Shown piece by piece: positions 51,393 through 61,007 of a stretch of 64,000 nucleotides of DNA. This DNA is from Myxococcaceae bacterium. Its GTDB lineage: Bacteria; Myxococcota_A; Polyangia; Polyangiales; Ga0077539. The position numbers and the translations under genes were made by a program. The notes beneath the pieces were generated by a model, which searched no databases, was not told the origin of the DNA, and was given only the letters and a program-made list of their open reading frames with translations. The stretch spans positions 310,001 through 374,000 of the forward strand of contig SCUS01000071.1 in the NCBI GenBank assembly GCA_004297725.1, read 5' to 3'. Position 1 is the first letter of the stretch; every line of letters starts with the position of its first letter.

Positions 51393-52163
51393 ATGGATCT
51401 CAAGGTACTCGGCTGCCACGGCGGTGAGACGGCGCGACACCGCACGACGAGCTTCCTGGTCGACGGGCGCCTCGCCCTCGACGCCGGGGCCACCACCGCG
51501 ATGCTCACCCTGGAGGAGCAGATGCTCCTCGACGCCGTGGTGGTCTCGCACGCGCACCTCGACCACGTCCGCGACCTCGCCTCGCTCGCCGACAACCGCT
51601 GCCAGGGGGCCGACCGGCCGCTGGTGATCGCGGGCACCGGGGCGACCATCCGGGCGCTCAAGGAGCACTTCTTCAACAACGTGCTCTGGCCCGACTTCAC
51701 CAACATCCCGCTGGTCGGGGGCACCGGGCCCACGGTGGAGCTCAAGGTGCTCGAGCCCGAGGTGCCGCAAGACATCGCGGGCTACTCCCTCAAGGCCGTG
51801 CTGGTCTCGCACACCATCGAGAGCGCCGGAATCGTGCTGTCCCGCGACGGCGCGGCGCTGGCGTTCTCCGGGGACACCGGGCCGACCGATCGCTTCTGGG
51901 AGGTGCTCGCCGAGACGCCCGGGCTGCGCGCCGTGCTCCAGGAGGTGAGCTTCCCCAACGAGCTCGAGTGGCTCGCCAAGGTCTCCGGGCATCACACCCC
52001 GTCGACGCTGGGCCGGGAGCTCCTGAAGTTCACGCGCAGGGACATCCCCTGGCTGATGTTCCACATCAAGCCGGCGTTTCAGTCGAAGGTGGAGCGGGAG
52101 CTCTCGACGCTCCACGAAGACCGCCTGGAGCTGCTCTCCCTCGGGGACGAGTTCGTGCTCTGA
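51393..52163 (+). CDS. class II cyclic-nucleotide phosphodiesterase-like metallo-beta-lactamase protein
   Basis: This 256-residue protein starts MDLKVLGCHGGETARHRTTS, with the metal motif HAHLDH at 53-58, followed by VSHTIESAGIVL, FSGDTGPTDRFW and SGHHTPSTLG for the remaining ligands. The order and the opening strand fit the class II cAMP phosphodiesterase branch of the metallo-beta-lactamase fold (PF02112-like). TTG 51387 is an alternative start. It follows the CRP-like gene by 2 bases, so it may lower the nucleotide that the regulator senses. Confidence 0.82.
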   Translation: MDLKVLGCHGGETARHRTTSFLVDGRLALDAGATTAMLTLEEQMLLDAVVVSHAHLDHVRDLASLADNRCQGADRPLVIAGTGATIRALKEHFFNNVLWPDFTNIPLVGGTGPTVELKVLEPEVPQDIAGYSLKAVLVSHTIESAGIVLSRDGAALAFSGDTGPTDRFWEVLAETPGLRAVLQEVSFPNELEWLAKVSGHHTPSTLGRELLKFTRRDIPWLMFHIKPAFQSKVERELSTLHEDRLELLSLGDEFVL

Positions 52164-52196
52164 GGGTGGTTCGCTCTCCGCGGTCGCAAATCAGGA

Positions 52197-52202
52197 TATC
52201 TT
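52197..52202 (+). promoter_or_regulatory. -10-like element ahead of a leaderless start
   Basis: TATCTT lies 8 bases before the ATG at 52211 with no ribosome-binding site between. The -35 is weak (TTCGCT at 52170 would give a 21-base spacer). Confidence 0.35.
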
Positions 52203-52210
52203 CCGGTCCT

Positions 52211-52852
52211 ATGGACCTGCAGAGGCTTCTCGCCTGGGTCGAGCCGACGATCGTGCCGGGGCACGCCGTGCCGCCCTTCGACCCTTCCGCCGCCGCGGCG
52301 ACGATGGCCGCCGCAGGTCGGAGCGCCGACGACCACGCGGCCTTCCTCCAGCGATGGAACGGCTGCTACGCCCTGCGGGGCGCGCTGCACCTGCTGGGCG
52401 CCCGCGACGACGTGCCCAACCAGTCGCTCGACGCCTGGAACCGCCCCGACGGCTGGCGCCAGTCCTTCGGGATGCTCATCGAGGGGGTGACCTTCTTCGC
52501 CGACTCGGGGCTGGGCGATCAGTTCGGCTACCGCGACGGCAAGGTGGTCCGGTTGCGGGTGCTCGACGCCCGGGTCGAGCGCATGGCCTCGGGCTTCGCC
52601 GAGTGGCTGGAGCGCATCTTCGTCGAGCCCGGCCGCTACCTCTCGATGGACCTCTTCGACGCCTGCGTGGCCCGCCTCGGGCCGCTGCCTCCCGGCGGGC
52701 ACTTCGCCCCGGCCCCGACGCACGCGCCGGGCGAGCCCATCGACCCCCGCACGCTGGAGGTCATGCCGTGCAGGGACAACCTCGAGTTTCGTGGGGCCTC
52801 TTCGATGGTCGTGCGCGGTGCGAGGTTTCCTCCGGCGCCCGTCGCGCGCTAG
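52211..52852 (+). CDS. SMI1/KNR4 (SUKH)-like protein
   Basis: This 213-residue protein fits the SMI1/KNR4 fold: AFLQRWNGCYALRGALHLLG near residue 45 (LxxFhxxxNGxxhxxxxxhxG), then FFADSGLGDQFGYRDGKVV and FAEWLERIF, and a C-terminal GGHFAPAP segment. Members are often immunity proteins against polymorphic toxins but also have housekeeping roles. No toxin gene is visible nearby, so a stand-alone role is likely. The following accD begins 14 bases after its stop. Confidence 0.7.
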   Translation: MDLQRLLAWVEPTIVPGHAVPPFDPSAAAATMAAAGRSADDHAAFLQRWNGCYALRGALHLLGARDDVPNQSLDAWNRPDGWRQSFGMLIEGVTFFADSGLGDQFGYRDGKVVRLRVLDARVERMASGFAEWLERIFVEPGRYLSMDLFDACVARLGPLPPGGHFAPAPTHAPGEPIDPRTLEVMPCRDNLEFRGASSMVVRGARFPPAPVAR

Positions 52853-52865
52853 ACATCATCGGGCT

Positions 52866-53708
52866 GTGACCAACTGGCGTCGAAGAGACCGGGCGACCGT
52901 GGACGGCGCCGAGAAGCGATCGGTGGCTCCTGGCGTCTTCCGTCGCTGCGAGGGCTGCGGCGTCACCCTGCTGGAGGACGAGCTCGCCCTGGCCTGGGAG
53001 GTCTGCCCCCGCTGCGGCTTCCACCACCGGCTGGCGCCCGCCCGCTGGGTCGCGATGCTCACCGACCCCGGGAGCTTCGCGCCCATCGGCGCGTCGCTCC
53101 GCCCCAACGACCCGCTCGGCTTCAGCGACGGGCAGACCTACCCCGACCGCATCGCCCGGTCGCGTCGGCAGTCCGGCGAGTCCGAGGCGGTGCTGGTCGG
53201 CGACGCCGCGATGGACGGCGCGCCCATCGCCCTCGGGGTCTTCGCCTTCGGCTTCATGGGAGGCTCGATGGGCAGCGTGGTGGGGGAGCGACTCACTCGG
53301 CTCTTCGAGCGTGGCACGAGCGCTCGCAGGCCCGTGGTGGTGCTGAGCGCGTCGGGCGGGGCGCGCATGCAGGAGGGCATCCACTCGCTGATGCAGATGG
53401 CCAAGACCGTCGCCGCCCGGGGGCTGCTCTCCGACGCGGGCGTGCCCTTCGTCTCGGTGCTGCTGCACCCGACCACCGGCGGCGTGGCGGCCTCGTACGC
53501 CCTGCTCGGCGACGTCAACCTCGCGGAGCCCGGCGCGCTCATCGGCTTCGCGGGCCCGAGGGTGATCGAGCAGACCATCAAGCAGAAGCTCCCGGAGGGC
53601 TTTCAGCGCAGCGAGTTCCTGCTGGAGCACGGGATGATCGACGCCATCGTCCCCCGCTCCGAGCTCCGCGCCACCGTGCGCCGCGTCGTCGGGCTGCTCG
53701 CGCGCTGA
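52866..53708 (+). CDS. accD: acetyl-CoA carboxylase carboxyltransferase beta subunit
   Basis: This 280-residue enzyme has an N-terminal four-Cys zinc finger (C28, C31, C47, C50 in CEGCG and CPRCG), then the crotonase-like carboxyltransferase core with GFMGGSMGSVVGE, LSASGGARMQEG, HPTTGGVAASYALLGDV and AFAGPRVIEQT-like GFAGPRVIEQTIKQ. It forms half of the transferase that makes malonyl-CoA for fatty acid synthesis. GTG 52866 is the only start that leaves a normal length. folC follows 13 bases later, a common accD-folC arrangement. Confidence 0.95.
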   Translation: MTNWRRRDRATVDGAEKRSVAPGVFRRCEGCGVTLLEDELALAWEVCPRCGFHHRLAPARWVAMLTDPGSFAPIGASLRPNDPLGFSDGQTYPDRIARSRRQSGESEAVLVGDAAMDGAPIALGVFAFGFMGGSMGSVVGERLTRLFERGTSARRPVVVLSASGGARMQEGIHSLMQMAKTVAARGLLSDAGVPFVSVLLHPTTGGVAASYALLGDVNLAEPGALIGFAGPRVIEQTIKQKLPEGFQRSEFLLEHGMIDAIVPRSELRATVRRVVGLLAR

Positions 53709-53721
53709 GGCCCCGCACGCG

Positions 53722-54990
53722 ATGGCCGCGCTCATCGAACGCCTCGCGCCCCTCATCGCCCGCGGCGTCGTGCTCGACCTCGCCGCCATGCGCTCCGCCC
53801 TCCGGGTGCTCGGCGACCCGCAGTCCCGCATCCCCGCCGTCCACGTCGCCGGGACCAACGGCAAGGGCAGCGTCACCGCCATGGTCGACTCGGTGCTGCG
53901 CGCCTCGGGCCTGCGCGTGGGCCGCTACACCTCGCCGCACCTCCACCGCTTCGTCGAGCGCATCGCCATCGACGGGGCGCCGGTCGACGAGGCCGACGCG
54001 CAGCGCCACTGCGATCGGCTGCTGTCGCTCATGGCGAGCGGCGCGATGCCCACGCTGACCTTCTTCGAGGCCGCCACGGCGCTGGCCTGGATGTGCTTCG
54101 AGTCCGCCGGGGTCGAGCGGGTGGTGCTGGAGGTGGGGCTCGGCGGGAGGCTCGACGCCACCGCGGTGTGCGCTCCCGAGCTCACGGTCATCACGGGCAT
54201 CGCGCTCGATCACCAGGGCTACCTCGGCGCCTCCCTCGGAGCGATCGCCGCCGAGAAGGCCGGCATCCTCAAGGCCGGCGTCGGCTGCGTGCTGGGCCCC
54301 CGGCTGAGCGGCCCCTCCGAGGCGAGGGAGGCGATCGAGTCCGCCGCCCGTCGGGTCGGAGCGCCCCTCTTCGACGCCGCCCCGGCGAGGGTGCTCTCGA
54401 CCGACGCGTCGACCACCTCGCTGGAGGTGGCCTTCGCCGGGGAGCGCCTCCCGGTGACCGTGAACCTGGGCGGCGGGTACCAGCCCGAGAACGTCGCGAC
54501 CGCCGTGGCCGCGCTCGATCGCCTCCGATCGCAGGGCGTGCGCATCGACCGCGACGCGCTGAGGGCGGGCCTCTCGGCGGCGCGCTGGCCGGGGCGGATG
54601 GAGCGCCTCGGGGACGTGCTCCTCGACGGCGGACACAACCTCGACGGCATCGCCGCCCTCTGCGCCTCGCCGGGGCTCCCGCCCATCACCGCGGTGGTCT
54701 TCGGGGCCTCCTCGGACAAACCCTGGGAGGCGATGCTCGGGCGCCTGGCCGAGGCCTTCCCCGGGGCGCGACGCTTCTACGCCGCGGCGCCGCTCCCCCG
54801 GGCGGTGACCCCGGAGGCGATGCGGGCGGCCCTCGACGGGCAGGCGTGCGCCTCGCCCTCGGACGCGCTCACCGCGGCGCTCGGGCTGCGGGGGGAGGGC
54901 GTGGTGCTCGTCTGCGGCAGCCTCTACCTGGTCGCCGCGGTGCGGGCGAGCTTACTCGGGCTGGTAAACGACCCCCCGGTCGGGATGTGA
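53722..54990 (+). CDS. folC: folylpolyglutamate synthase / dihydrofolate synthase
   Basis: This 422-residue Mur-ligase-type enzyme has P-loop GTNGKGS (44-50), YTSPHLHRFVERI, EVGLGGRLDAT, TGIALDHQGYLG and EKAGILKAG, all FolC marks. It adds glutamate to folate and may also make dihydrofolate. It follows accD after 13 bases. The final codons include TTA and GTA in the last TTACC-N6-GGTAA palindrome of the window. Confidence 0.95.
   Translation: MAALIERLAPLIARGVVLDLAAMRSALRVLGDPQSRIPAVHVAGTNGKGSVTAMVDSVLRASGLRVGRYTSPHLHRFVERIAIDGAPVDEADAQRHCDRLLSLMASGAMPTLTFFEAATALAWMCFESAGVERVVLEVGLGGRLDATAVCAPELTVITGIALDHQGYLGASLGAIAAEKAGILKAGVGCVLGPRLSGPSEAREAIESAARRVGAPLFDAAPARVLSTDASTTSLEVAFAGERLPVTVNLGGGYQPENVATAVAALDRLRSQGVRIDRDALRAGLSAARWPGRMERLGDVLLDGGHNLDGIAALCASPGLPPITAVVFGASSDKPWEAMLGRLAEAFPGARRFYAAAPLPRAVTPEAMRAALDGQACASPSDALTAALGLRGEGVVLVCGSLYLVAAVRASLLGLVNDPPVGM
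54952..54967. repeat. 16-bp palindrome TTAC(T)-N6-GGTAA, copy 7
   Basis: TTACT-CGGGCT-GGTAA, one mismatch in the left arm. It is read TTA-CTC-GGG-CTG-GTA-AAC (LLGLVN) at the end of folC with rare TTA and GTA codons. Confidence 0.7.
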
Positions 54991-55039
54991 CCCCCGGCGC
55001 CGGGTTGACCGGCGCAGGCTTTGGGGGATTCATCCGAAG

Positions 55040-58000
55040 ATGTCCCCTCTCACGCGAGCCTTCGGGTTGGTCGTCAGCGCCCTCCTGGCCGCGCTGTCGG
55101 GCTGTACGAGCGACAACGTGCCCGCCGGGCAGTGCCGCTACGACTCCGACTGCGACAGCCCGCTGGTGTGCGTCGGAACCTTCTGCCGCGCCCCCTGCGC
55201 GACGGACCGTGACTGCCCCGCCAACAGCGTCTGCGCCCGAGGCCTCGGGGGCGTGCAGATCTGCGCCGCGCGCGACGCCCCGAGGCCGTGCCTCTACTCC
55301 AGCGACTGTCCGGCCACGACCTTCTGCACCCGCGACGGCATCTGTCAGTCGCGCTGCCGCGGCGACTACGACTGCCAGGTCATCAACCCCTTCAACTCCT
55401 GCGTCGAGGGGAGCTGTCAGCTCGTCTGTCCGGCGGGCTTCGCCGACTGCGACGGCGACGTGCGCAACGGCTGCGAGGTCGACACCCGCACCTCGGCCCA
55501 GCACTGCGGCCGCTGCGCCAACGCCTGCTCCGGGGCCGACGGCGCCCCTGGGGTCTGCCGCGCCGGGGCCTGCGTGGCCCCCTGCGCGACGGGCTTCGCC
55601 GACTGCGACGGCGCCGCCGCCAACGGCTGCGAGGCCGACCTCTCGCAGTCCGATCATTGCGGCTCGTGCGCCACCCGCTGCTCGGGCGAGCGCGCCCTCT
55701 GCCTCGCCGCGGCCGACCCCGGGACCAGCGCCCGCAGCTACTCCTGCCAGGCCTCCTGCCCCCCGGGCACCACCACCTGCGGCACCCGCTGCGCGGATCT
55801 GCAGTCCGACCCGGCCAGCTGCGGCCGCTGCGACGAGGCCTGCCCCTCCGGCGCCGGCGCGACGCCGACCTGCGAGGCAGGCCGCTGCGGGCTGCGCTGC
55901 GCCGAGCCCGCGGCGCAGGGCGACTGCGACGGGATGGCCGCCAACGGCTGCGAGGTCGAGCTCCGTCGCAGCCCCACGCACTGCGGCGCCTGCGGCAGCG
56001 CCTGCCCGTCCGCCGCCCACGCCACCCCGGCGTGCGCCGACGGCGCCTGCCGGCTCTCGTGCGAGACGGGCTGGGGCAACTGCGACGGCGACGCGGCCAA
56101 CGGCTGCGAGACCGACCTGACGGTCACCGGCGCCCACTGCGGGATGTGCGGCAACCTCTGCGCCCCGCGGCTCAACGGGTCGAGCGAGTGCGCGGCCGGG
56201 GTCTGCGTGGGGGCCTGCGCCCCGGGCTTCGGCGACTGCGACGGCGACCCGGCCAACGGCTGCGAGGTGGGCACCACCGGCAGCGTCGCGCACTGCGGCG
56301 GCTGCGGGCGGGCGTGCGCCCCCCGGCCCAACACCACGGCGGCCTGCGCCCAGGGCGCCTGCCAGTACCGCTGCGGGGAGGGCTTCCTCGACTGCGACGG
56401 CGACCCGGCCAACGGCTGCGAGGTCGACGCCTCGACCAGCACCGCGCACTGCGGCGGCTGCGGCCGGGCGTGCAGCCGCACCAACGGGACGCCGACCTGC
56501 GCCGCGGGGAGCTGCGCCATCGCCTGCTCGGCGGGCTTCGGCAACTGCGACGGCGACGCGGCCAACGGCTGCGAGACCGACACCGCCAGCAACACCCTCA
56601 ACTGCGGGGCGTGCCGGACGGTGTGCAGCTTCCCGGGCTCCGGGGCGCGCTGCGACCGGGGCACCTGCGTGCGCACCGACTGCGGCCCCGGGCTCGGCGA
56701 CTGCGACGGCATGACCGCCAACGGCTGCGAGACCACCCTCTCGACGGACAGCGCCCACTGCGGCGCCTGCGGCAACCGCTGCGTGCTCGCCAACGCGACG
56801 GCGGTCTGCCGCGGGGGAGGGTGCGCGGTCGGGGCCTGCAACCCGGGCTACGCCGACTGCGACGGCGTCGCGGCCAACGGGTGCGAGGTGGCGCTGGCGA
56901 CCGACGCGCTGCACTGCGGGTCGTGCCCGCTTGCGTGCAACGCCACCAACGGCGCCGCGACCTGCGTGGCCTCGACCTGCCGCATCGCCTGCTCCGCGGG
57001 CTTCGGCAACTGCGACGCCAGCGTGGCCAACGGCTGCGAGGTCGACCTGCGCAGCACCGTGACCTCCTGCGGGGCGTGCGGCCGGGCCTGCGCCCTCGCG
57101 CACGCGACCTCCGGCTGCGCCGCGGGGGCCTGCACGCTGGCGCGGTGCGACGCGGGCTGGGCCGACTGCGACGCCAACGTGGCCAACGGCTGCGAGACCG
57201 ACCTCGGCAACACCGTCAGCGCGTGCGGCGCCTGCGGCCGGGCCTGCGCGCTGCCCAACGCGACGCCCGCCTGCCGCGCGGGGGCCTGCGCGGTGTCGGT
57301 GTGCAACGCGGGCTACGGCGACTGCGACGGCGTCGCGGCCAACGGCTGCGAGACCAACCTCGCCACCACCGTGGGCTCGTGCGGGGCGTGCGGCCGGGCC
57401 TGCGCCCTCGCCAACGCGACCCCGGCCTGCGCGGCGGGCGCCTGCACGGTGGCGAGCTGCGCGGCGGGCTTCGGCAACTGCGACGGCGTCGCGTCCAACG
57501 GCTGCGAGGTCGACCTCCGTGGGTCGAACGGCCACTGCGGGCGCTGCGGCAACGTATGCGGCGCGGGGACGGTGTGCAGCGGCGGGGCCTGCGGCTCGAT
57601 CTGCGGCGCGGGGACGACCTACTGCGGCGGGCGCTGCGTCGACCTGAGCGCCGACATCGCCCACTGCGGGGCCTGCGGCGCCGCCTGCCCGGCGAGGGCC
57701 AACGCGGCGACCACCTGCGCGGCGAGGGTCTGCGGCTACACCTGCAACGCGGGCTACGCCGACTGCGACGGCAACGCGGCCAACGGCTGCGAGGTCAACC
57801 TCGCCACCTCGGTCGGCAACTGCGGCCGCTGCGCCAACGCCTGCGCCCTGCCCAACGCCACGCCGACCTGCGCCGCGGGGCTGTGCGCGGTGGCGAGCTG
57901 CGCCGCGGGCTTCGGCAACTGCGACGGCAACGCGGCCAACGGCTGCGAGACCAGCACCGCGACGACGGTCGCCCACTGCGGGGCGTGCGGCAACGCGTGC

Positions 58001-59152
58001 GTCGTGGCCAACGGCACCCCGGCGTGTCGGGCCGGGGCCTGCGCGGTGGCGAGCTGCGCGGCGGGCTACGGCGACTGCGACGGCAGCTACGGCAGCGGCT
58101 GCGAGGCCGCGCTCTCGACGGACATCGCCAACTGCGGCGCCTGCGGGACGCGCTGCGCCGGGGGCACGCAGTGCGCGGGGTCTCGGTGCGTGCCGGTCAA
58201 CGACACCTGCCAGACGGCGACGCCCATCGACCTCGCGCGAGGCTCGGCCATCGACCTGCCCTTCACGGTGGTCAACGCCGACCACACCACCAACCTCACG
58301 ACCGAGTGCGTGGCCAGCACGGGCGGCGACGTGTACTTCTCCTTCACGCTCACCCGCCCCGAGCTGGTCTACGCCGACACCTTCGGCGCCGCCTTCGACA
58401 CGGTGCTCTTCATCGCCCGCGACGGCCGTCCCCGGGGCGGGGCGTGCGACTCGTACATCCTCGGCGGTCGCCCGGGGGAGGTGTGGTGCAACGACGACGC
58501 GGCCAACACCTCGCGCGGGGACGTGTACACCCCGAGGTGCGGCACCGGCGGCGCGCAGTCGATGATCGTGGGCCGCTTCCTCCCGGGCACCTACTTCCTC
58601 GGCGTGGCGGGCTACGCCTCCGCGAGCGGCGCGGGGACGGTGCACTTCCAGCACCTGCCGCTCACCACCAACGGCGCGGTGGACTACATCCCCAACGTGG
58701 TCACCGGCGGCAGCTACAGCTTCGTGCGCCGCCCCTTCGTGACGCCCGGGACGGTCAGCACCACCTGCGGCGGCGGCGCAGGCCCGGAGGACACCTTCTG
58801 GTGGCGCAGCTGCCCGGAGGCCGGGGCGGTGACCCTCCGCGCCAACACCTGCGGCACCGCGACGCCGACGGACACGATCATCGACGTCCGCCACGCGAGC
58901 GGCGCCGCGGGGGTCTGCAACGACGACGCGGGCTCGCTCTGCTCGAGCAACACCGTCGCCTCCAACGTCACCCAGAGCCTCCCCGCGGGGGCCGGGCTCC
59001 ACACGCTCACCATGGACACCTACCGCGACCCCGCGGCGGGCTCGCTCTACTACCTCACGATCAACCCGATCATCATCGGCGAGCGGCGCCGCGGGCCCTT
59101 CCTCGGGTCGGTCTGCCTCGCGAGGGCGATGTCGTCCGTGCCGCGCTCCTGA
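55040..59152 (+). CDS. giant Cys-rich repeat lipoprotein (16 NGCE-type repeats)
   Basis: This 1370-residue protein has lipobox LSGC (Cys22). Four short Cys modules (residues 30-135) precede 16 repeats of about 47-65 residues with the core G-F-x-D/N-C-D-G-x-x-A-N-G-C-E-x8-HCG-x-CG-x-x-C. Two units of the shorter CGGRCVDL type are embedded. The C-terminal about 320 residues form two strand-rich modules with few Cys ([22 protein letters not shown] and [16 protein letters not shown]), as in PPC-type domains of secreted bacterial proteins. The same repeat occurs six times in the lipoprotein at 23058. Likely surface-exposed; role unknown. Confidence 0.87.
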   Translation: MSPLTRAFGLVVSALLAALSGCTSDNVPAGQCRYDSDCDSPLVCVGTFCRAPCATDRDCPANSVCARGLGGVQICAARDAPRPCLYSSDCPATTFCTRDGICQSRCRGDYDCQVINPFNSCVEGSCQLVCPAGFADCDGDVRNGCEVDTRTSAQHCGRCANACSGADGAPGVCRAGACVAPCATGFADCDGAAANGCEADLSQSDHCGSCATRCSGERALCLAAADPGTSARSYSCQASCPPGTTTCGTRCADLQSDPASCGRCDEACPSGAGATPTCEAGRCGLRCAEPAAQGDCDGMAANGCEVELRRSPTHCGACGSACPSAAHATPACADGACRLSCETGWGNCDGDAANGCETDLTVTGAHCGMCGNLCAPRLNGSSECAAGVCVGACAPGFGDCDGDPANGCEVGTTGSVAHCGGCGRACAPRPNTTAACAQGACQYRCGEGFLDCDGDPANGCEVDASTSTAHCGGCGRACSRTNGTPTCAAGSCAIACSAGFGNCDGDAANGCETDTASNTLNCGACRTVCSFPGSGARCDRGTCVRTDCGPGLGDCDGMTANGCETTLSTDSAHCGACGNRCVLANATAVCRGGGCAVGACNPGYADCDGVAANGCEVALATDALHCGSCPLACNATNGAATCVASTCRIACSAGFGNCDASVANGCEVDLRSTVTSCGACGRACALAHATSGCAAGACTLARCDAGWADCDANVANGCETDLGNTVSACGACGRACALPNATPACRAGACAVSVCNAGYGDCDGVAANGCETNLATTVGSCGACGRACALANATPACAAGACTVASCAAGFGNCDGVASNGCEVDLRGSNGHCGRCGNVCGAGTVCSGGACGSICGAGTTYCGGRCVDLSADIAHCGACGAACPARANAATTCAARVCGYTCNAGYADCDGNAANGCEVNLATSVGNCGRCANACALPNATPTCAAGLCAVASCAAGFGNCDGNAANGCETSTATTVAHCGACGNACVVANGTPACRAGACAVASCAAGYGDCDGSYGSGCEAALSTDIANCGACGTRCAGGTQCAGSRCVPVNDTCQTATPIDLARGSAIDLPFTVVNADHTTNLTTECVASTGGDVYFSFTLTRPELVYADTFGAAFDTVLFIARDGRPRGGACDSYILGGRPGEVWCNDDAANTSRGDVYTPRCGTGGAQSMIVGRFLPGTYFLGVAGYASASGAGTVHFQHLPLTTNGAVDYIPNVVTGGSYSFVRRPFVTPGTVSTTCGGGAGPEDTFWWRSCPEAGAVTLRANTCGTATPTDTIIDVRHASGAAGVCNDDAGSLCSSNTVASNVTQSLPAGAGLHTLTMDTYRDPAAGSLYYLTINPIIIGERRRGPFLGSVCLARAMSSVPRS

Positions 59153-59262
59153 AGCCGCTCCGGCGCGACACGGGCCTTGTCGTTGGACAGACCCGCGTGC
59201 CAGATTTCGCCCGTATCAGCGCTCTCCCCTGGAAGACCGTCCACGACCGAAGGTTGCGACCC

Positions 59263-61005
59263 ATGACCATGGAAACGTTTGCGAGCGCGCCGACTTCGGC
59301 GGGCGAGGAGCCCGGCGGGGCGCAGGGCGAGGTTCCCGCCGACGTGGCGGCCATCCGAGAGGCGAGGGCGCGCTGGGAGGCGGGCACCGTCGCGAAGGTG
59401 GTGGCGAAGTCTCCGCTGCGGCAGCCGCGCTTCACGACGCTCTCCGACCTGGAGGTGCCCGACGTGGTGACGCCGGGCGACCTGCACGTCGACTACCTGC
59501 GCGACCTCAACCTGCCCGGGGAGTTCCCGTACACGCGCGGCATCCAGCCGACGATGTACCGCGGTCGGCTCTGGACCATGCGGCAGTTCGCGGGCTTCGG
59601 AACGCCCGAGCAGACCAACGCCCGGTACCACTACCTCCTGGCGCAGGGGCAGGCGGGCCTCTCGGTGGCCTTCGATTTCCCCACCCTCATGGGCTACGAC
59701 TCGGACTCCGATCGCTCCCTCGGCGAGGTGGGGATGTGCGGCGTGGCGGTCGACACGCTGCGCGACATGGAGGTGCTCTTCGACGGCATCCCCCTGGAGA
59801 AGATCACCACGTCCATGACCATCAACGGTCCGGCGATCGTGATGCTCTGCTTCTACGTGGCCCTCGCCGACAACCGCGGCATCCCCCGCTCGGCCCTCGG
59901 CGGAACCATCCAGAACGACTGCCTCAAGGAGTTCATCGCGCAGCACGCGTGGGTCGTCGGCCCGCGCCCCGCGATGCGCATGGTCACCGACACCATCGAG
60001 TTCGCCGCCAAGGAACTCCCGCGCTGGCACCCGGTCTCCATCTCCGGCTACCACATCCGCGAGGCCGGCAGCACCGCCGCGCAGGAGCTCGCCTTCACCC
60101 TCGCCGACGGCATCGCGTACGTGCAGGCCGCCATCGACCGCGGCCTCGACGTCGACAGCTTCGCCCCGCGGCTCTCCTTCTTCTTCGACGTGCACGTCGA
60201 CTTCTTCGAGGAGGTGGCGAAGTTCCGCGCGGCGCGGCGCATCTGGGCCCGGGTGATGCGCGACCGCTTCGGCGCGAAGAAGCCCGAGAGCCTCAAGCTC
60301 CGCACGCACGCGCAGACCGCGGGCGTCTCGCTCACGGCGCAGCAGCCCTACAACAACGTCGCCCGGGTGGCCCTGCAGGCCCTCGCGGCGGTGCTCGGCG
60401 GCACGCAGTCGCTGCACACCAACTCCCTCGACGAGACCTACGCGCTGCCCACCGAGGAGGCGGTCACCATCGCGCTGCGCACGCAGCAGATCGTGGCCCA
60501 CGAGACCGGCGTGGCCAACACCGTCGACCCGCTCGGCGGGAGCTACTTCGTCGAGTGGATGACCAACAAGCTCGAGGCCGAGGCGCTCGACTACATCCGC
60601 CGCATCGACGACATGGGCGGCATGCTCAGCGCCGTGGAGAAGGGCTACCCCCAGCGCGAGATCGCGGGCGCGGCGTACCGCTTCCAGCGGCAGATCGAGC
60701 GGCACGAGAAGGTGATGGTCGGGCTCAACGACTTCACCATGGCGGCCGAGTCGTCGCGCATCCCGACGCTGAAGGTCGACGAGGAGACCCAGCGGCTTCA
60801 GTGCGAGCGCCTCGCGGGCGTGAAGGCCACGCGCGACCCGGCCCGGGTGGCCGCCGCGCTCGCCGCCGTGCGCGCCGCGGCGCAGGGGCAGGTGAACCTC
60901 TGCCCGCCCATCATCGAGGCCGCCAAGGCCTACTGCACCGAGCAGGAGGTCTGCGACGTGCTGCGCGACGTCTTCGGCACCCACACCGACCCGGCGGAGT
61001 TCTAG
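59263..61005 (+). CDS. acyl-CoA mutase large subunit, isobutyryl-CoA mutase-type active site
   Basis: This 580-residue protein is the methylmalonyl-CoA mutase-family large subunit, without a C-terminal B12-binding domain, so a small subunit must come from elsewhere. Family marks are [19 protein letters not shown] (91-109), [34 protein letters not shown] (H264), [11 protein letters not shown] and [10 protein letters not shown]. Aligned by count from H264, the residue equal to mutase Tyr89 is F109, and the one equal to Arg207 is Q227. Phe/Gln is the isobutyryl-CoA mutase pair. Many pipelines would name it methylmalonyl-CoA mutase. The kinase pair follows after 2 bases. Confidence 0.9.
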   Translation: MTMETFASAPTSAGEEPGGAQGEVPADVAAIREARARWEAGTVAKVVAKSPLRQPRFTTLSDLEVPDVVTPGDLHVDYLRDLNLPGEFPYTRGIQPTMYRGRLWTMRQFAGFGTPEQTNARYHYLLAQGQAGLSVAFDFPTLMGYDSDSDRSLGEVGMCGVAVDTLRDMEVLFDGIPLEKITTSMTINGPAIVMLCFYVALADNRGIPRSALGGTIQNDCLKEFIAQHAWVVGPRPAMRMVTDTIEFAAKELPRWHPVSISGYHIREAGSTAAQELAFTLADGIAYVQAAIDRGLDVDSFAPRLSFFFDVHVDFFEEVAKFRAARRIWARVMRDRFGAKKPESLKLRTHAQTAGVSLTAQQPYNNVARVALQALAAVLGGTQSLHTNSLDETYALPTEEAVTIALRTQQIVAHETGVANTVDPLGGSYFVEWMTNKLEAEALDYIRRIDDMGGMLSAVEKGYPQREIAGAAYRFQRQIERHEKVMVGLNDFTMAAESSRIPTLKVDEETQRLQCERLAGVKATRDPARVAAALAAVRAAAQGQVNLCPPIIEAAKAYCTEQEVCDVLRDVFGTHTDPAEF

Positions 61006-61007
61006 GA

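Noticed and set aside
52211-52852. The SMI1/KNR4 gene as immunity gene of a toxin system
   Set aside because: No toxin, VgrG, Rhs or secretion gene is nearby; the neighbours are accD-folC and a CRP-like operon.
54869-59002. A 1377-codon open frame antisense to the giant Cys-rich lipoprotein, and similar long antisense frames across the window
   Set aside because: They are low-complexity Ala/Gly/Arg/Val translations caused by high GC at third positions. The sense frames have signal peptides and regular Cys patterns.
59153-59262. A second cobalamin riboswitch before the B12-dependent mutase
   Set aside because: No B12 box, no GCCACTG core and no matching stem in the upstream region.
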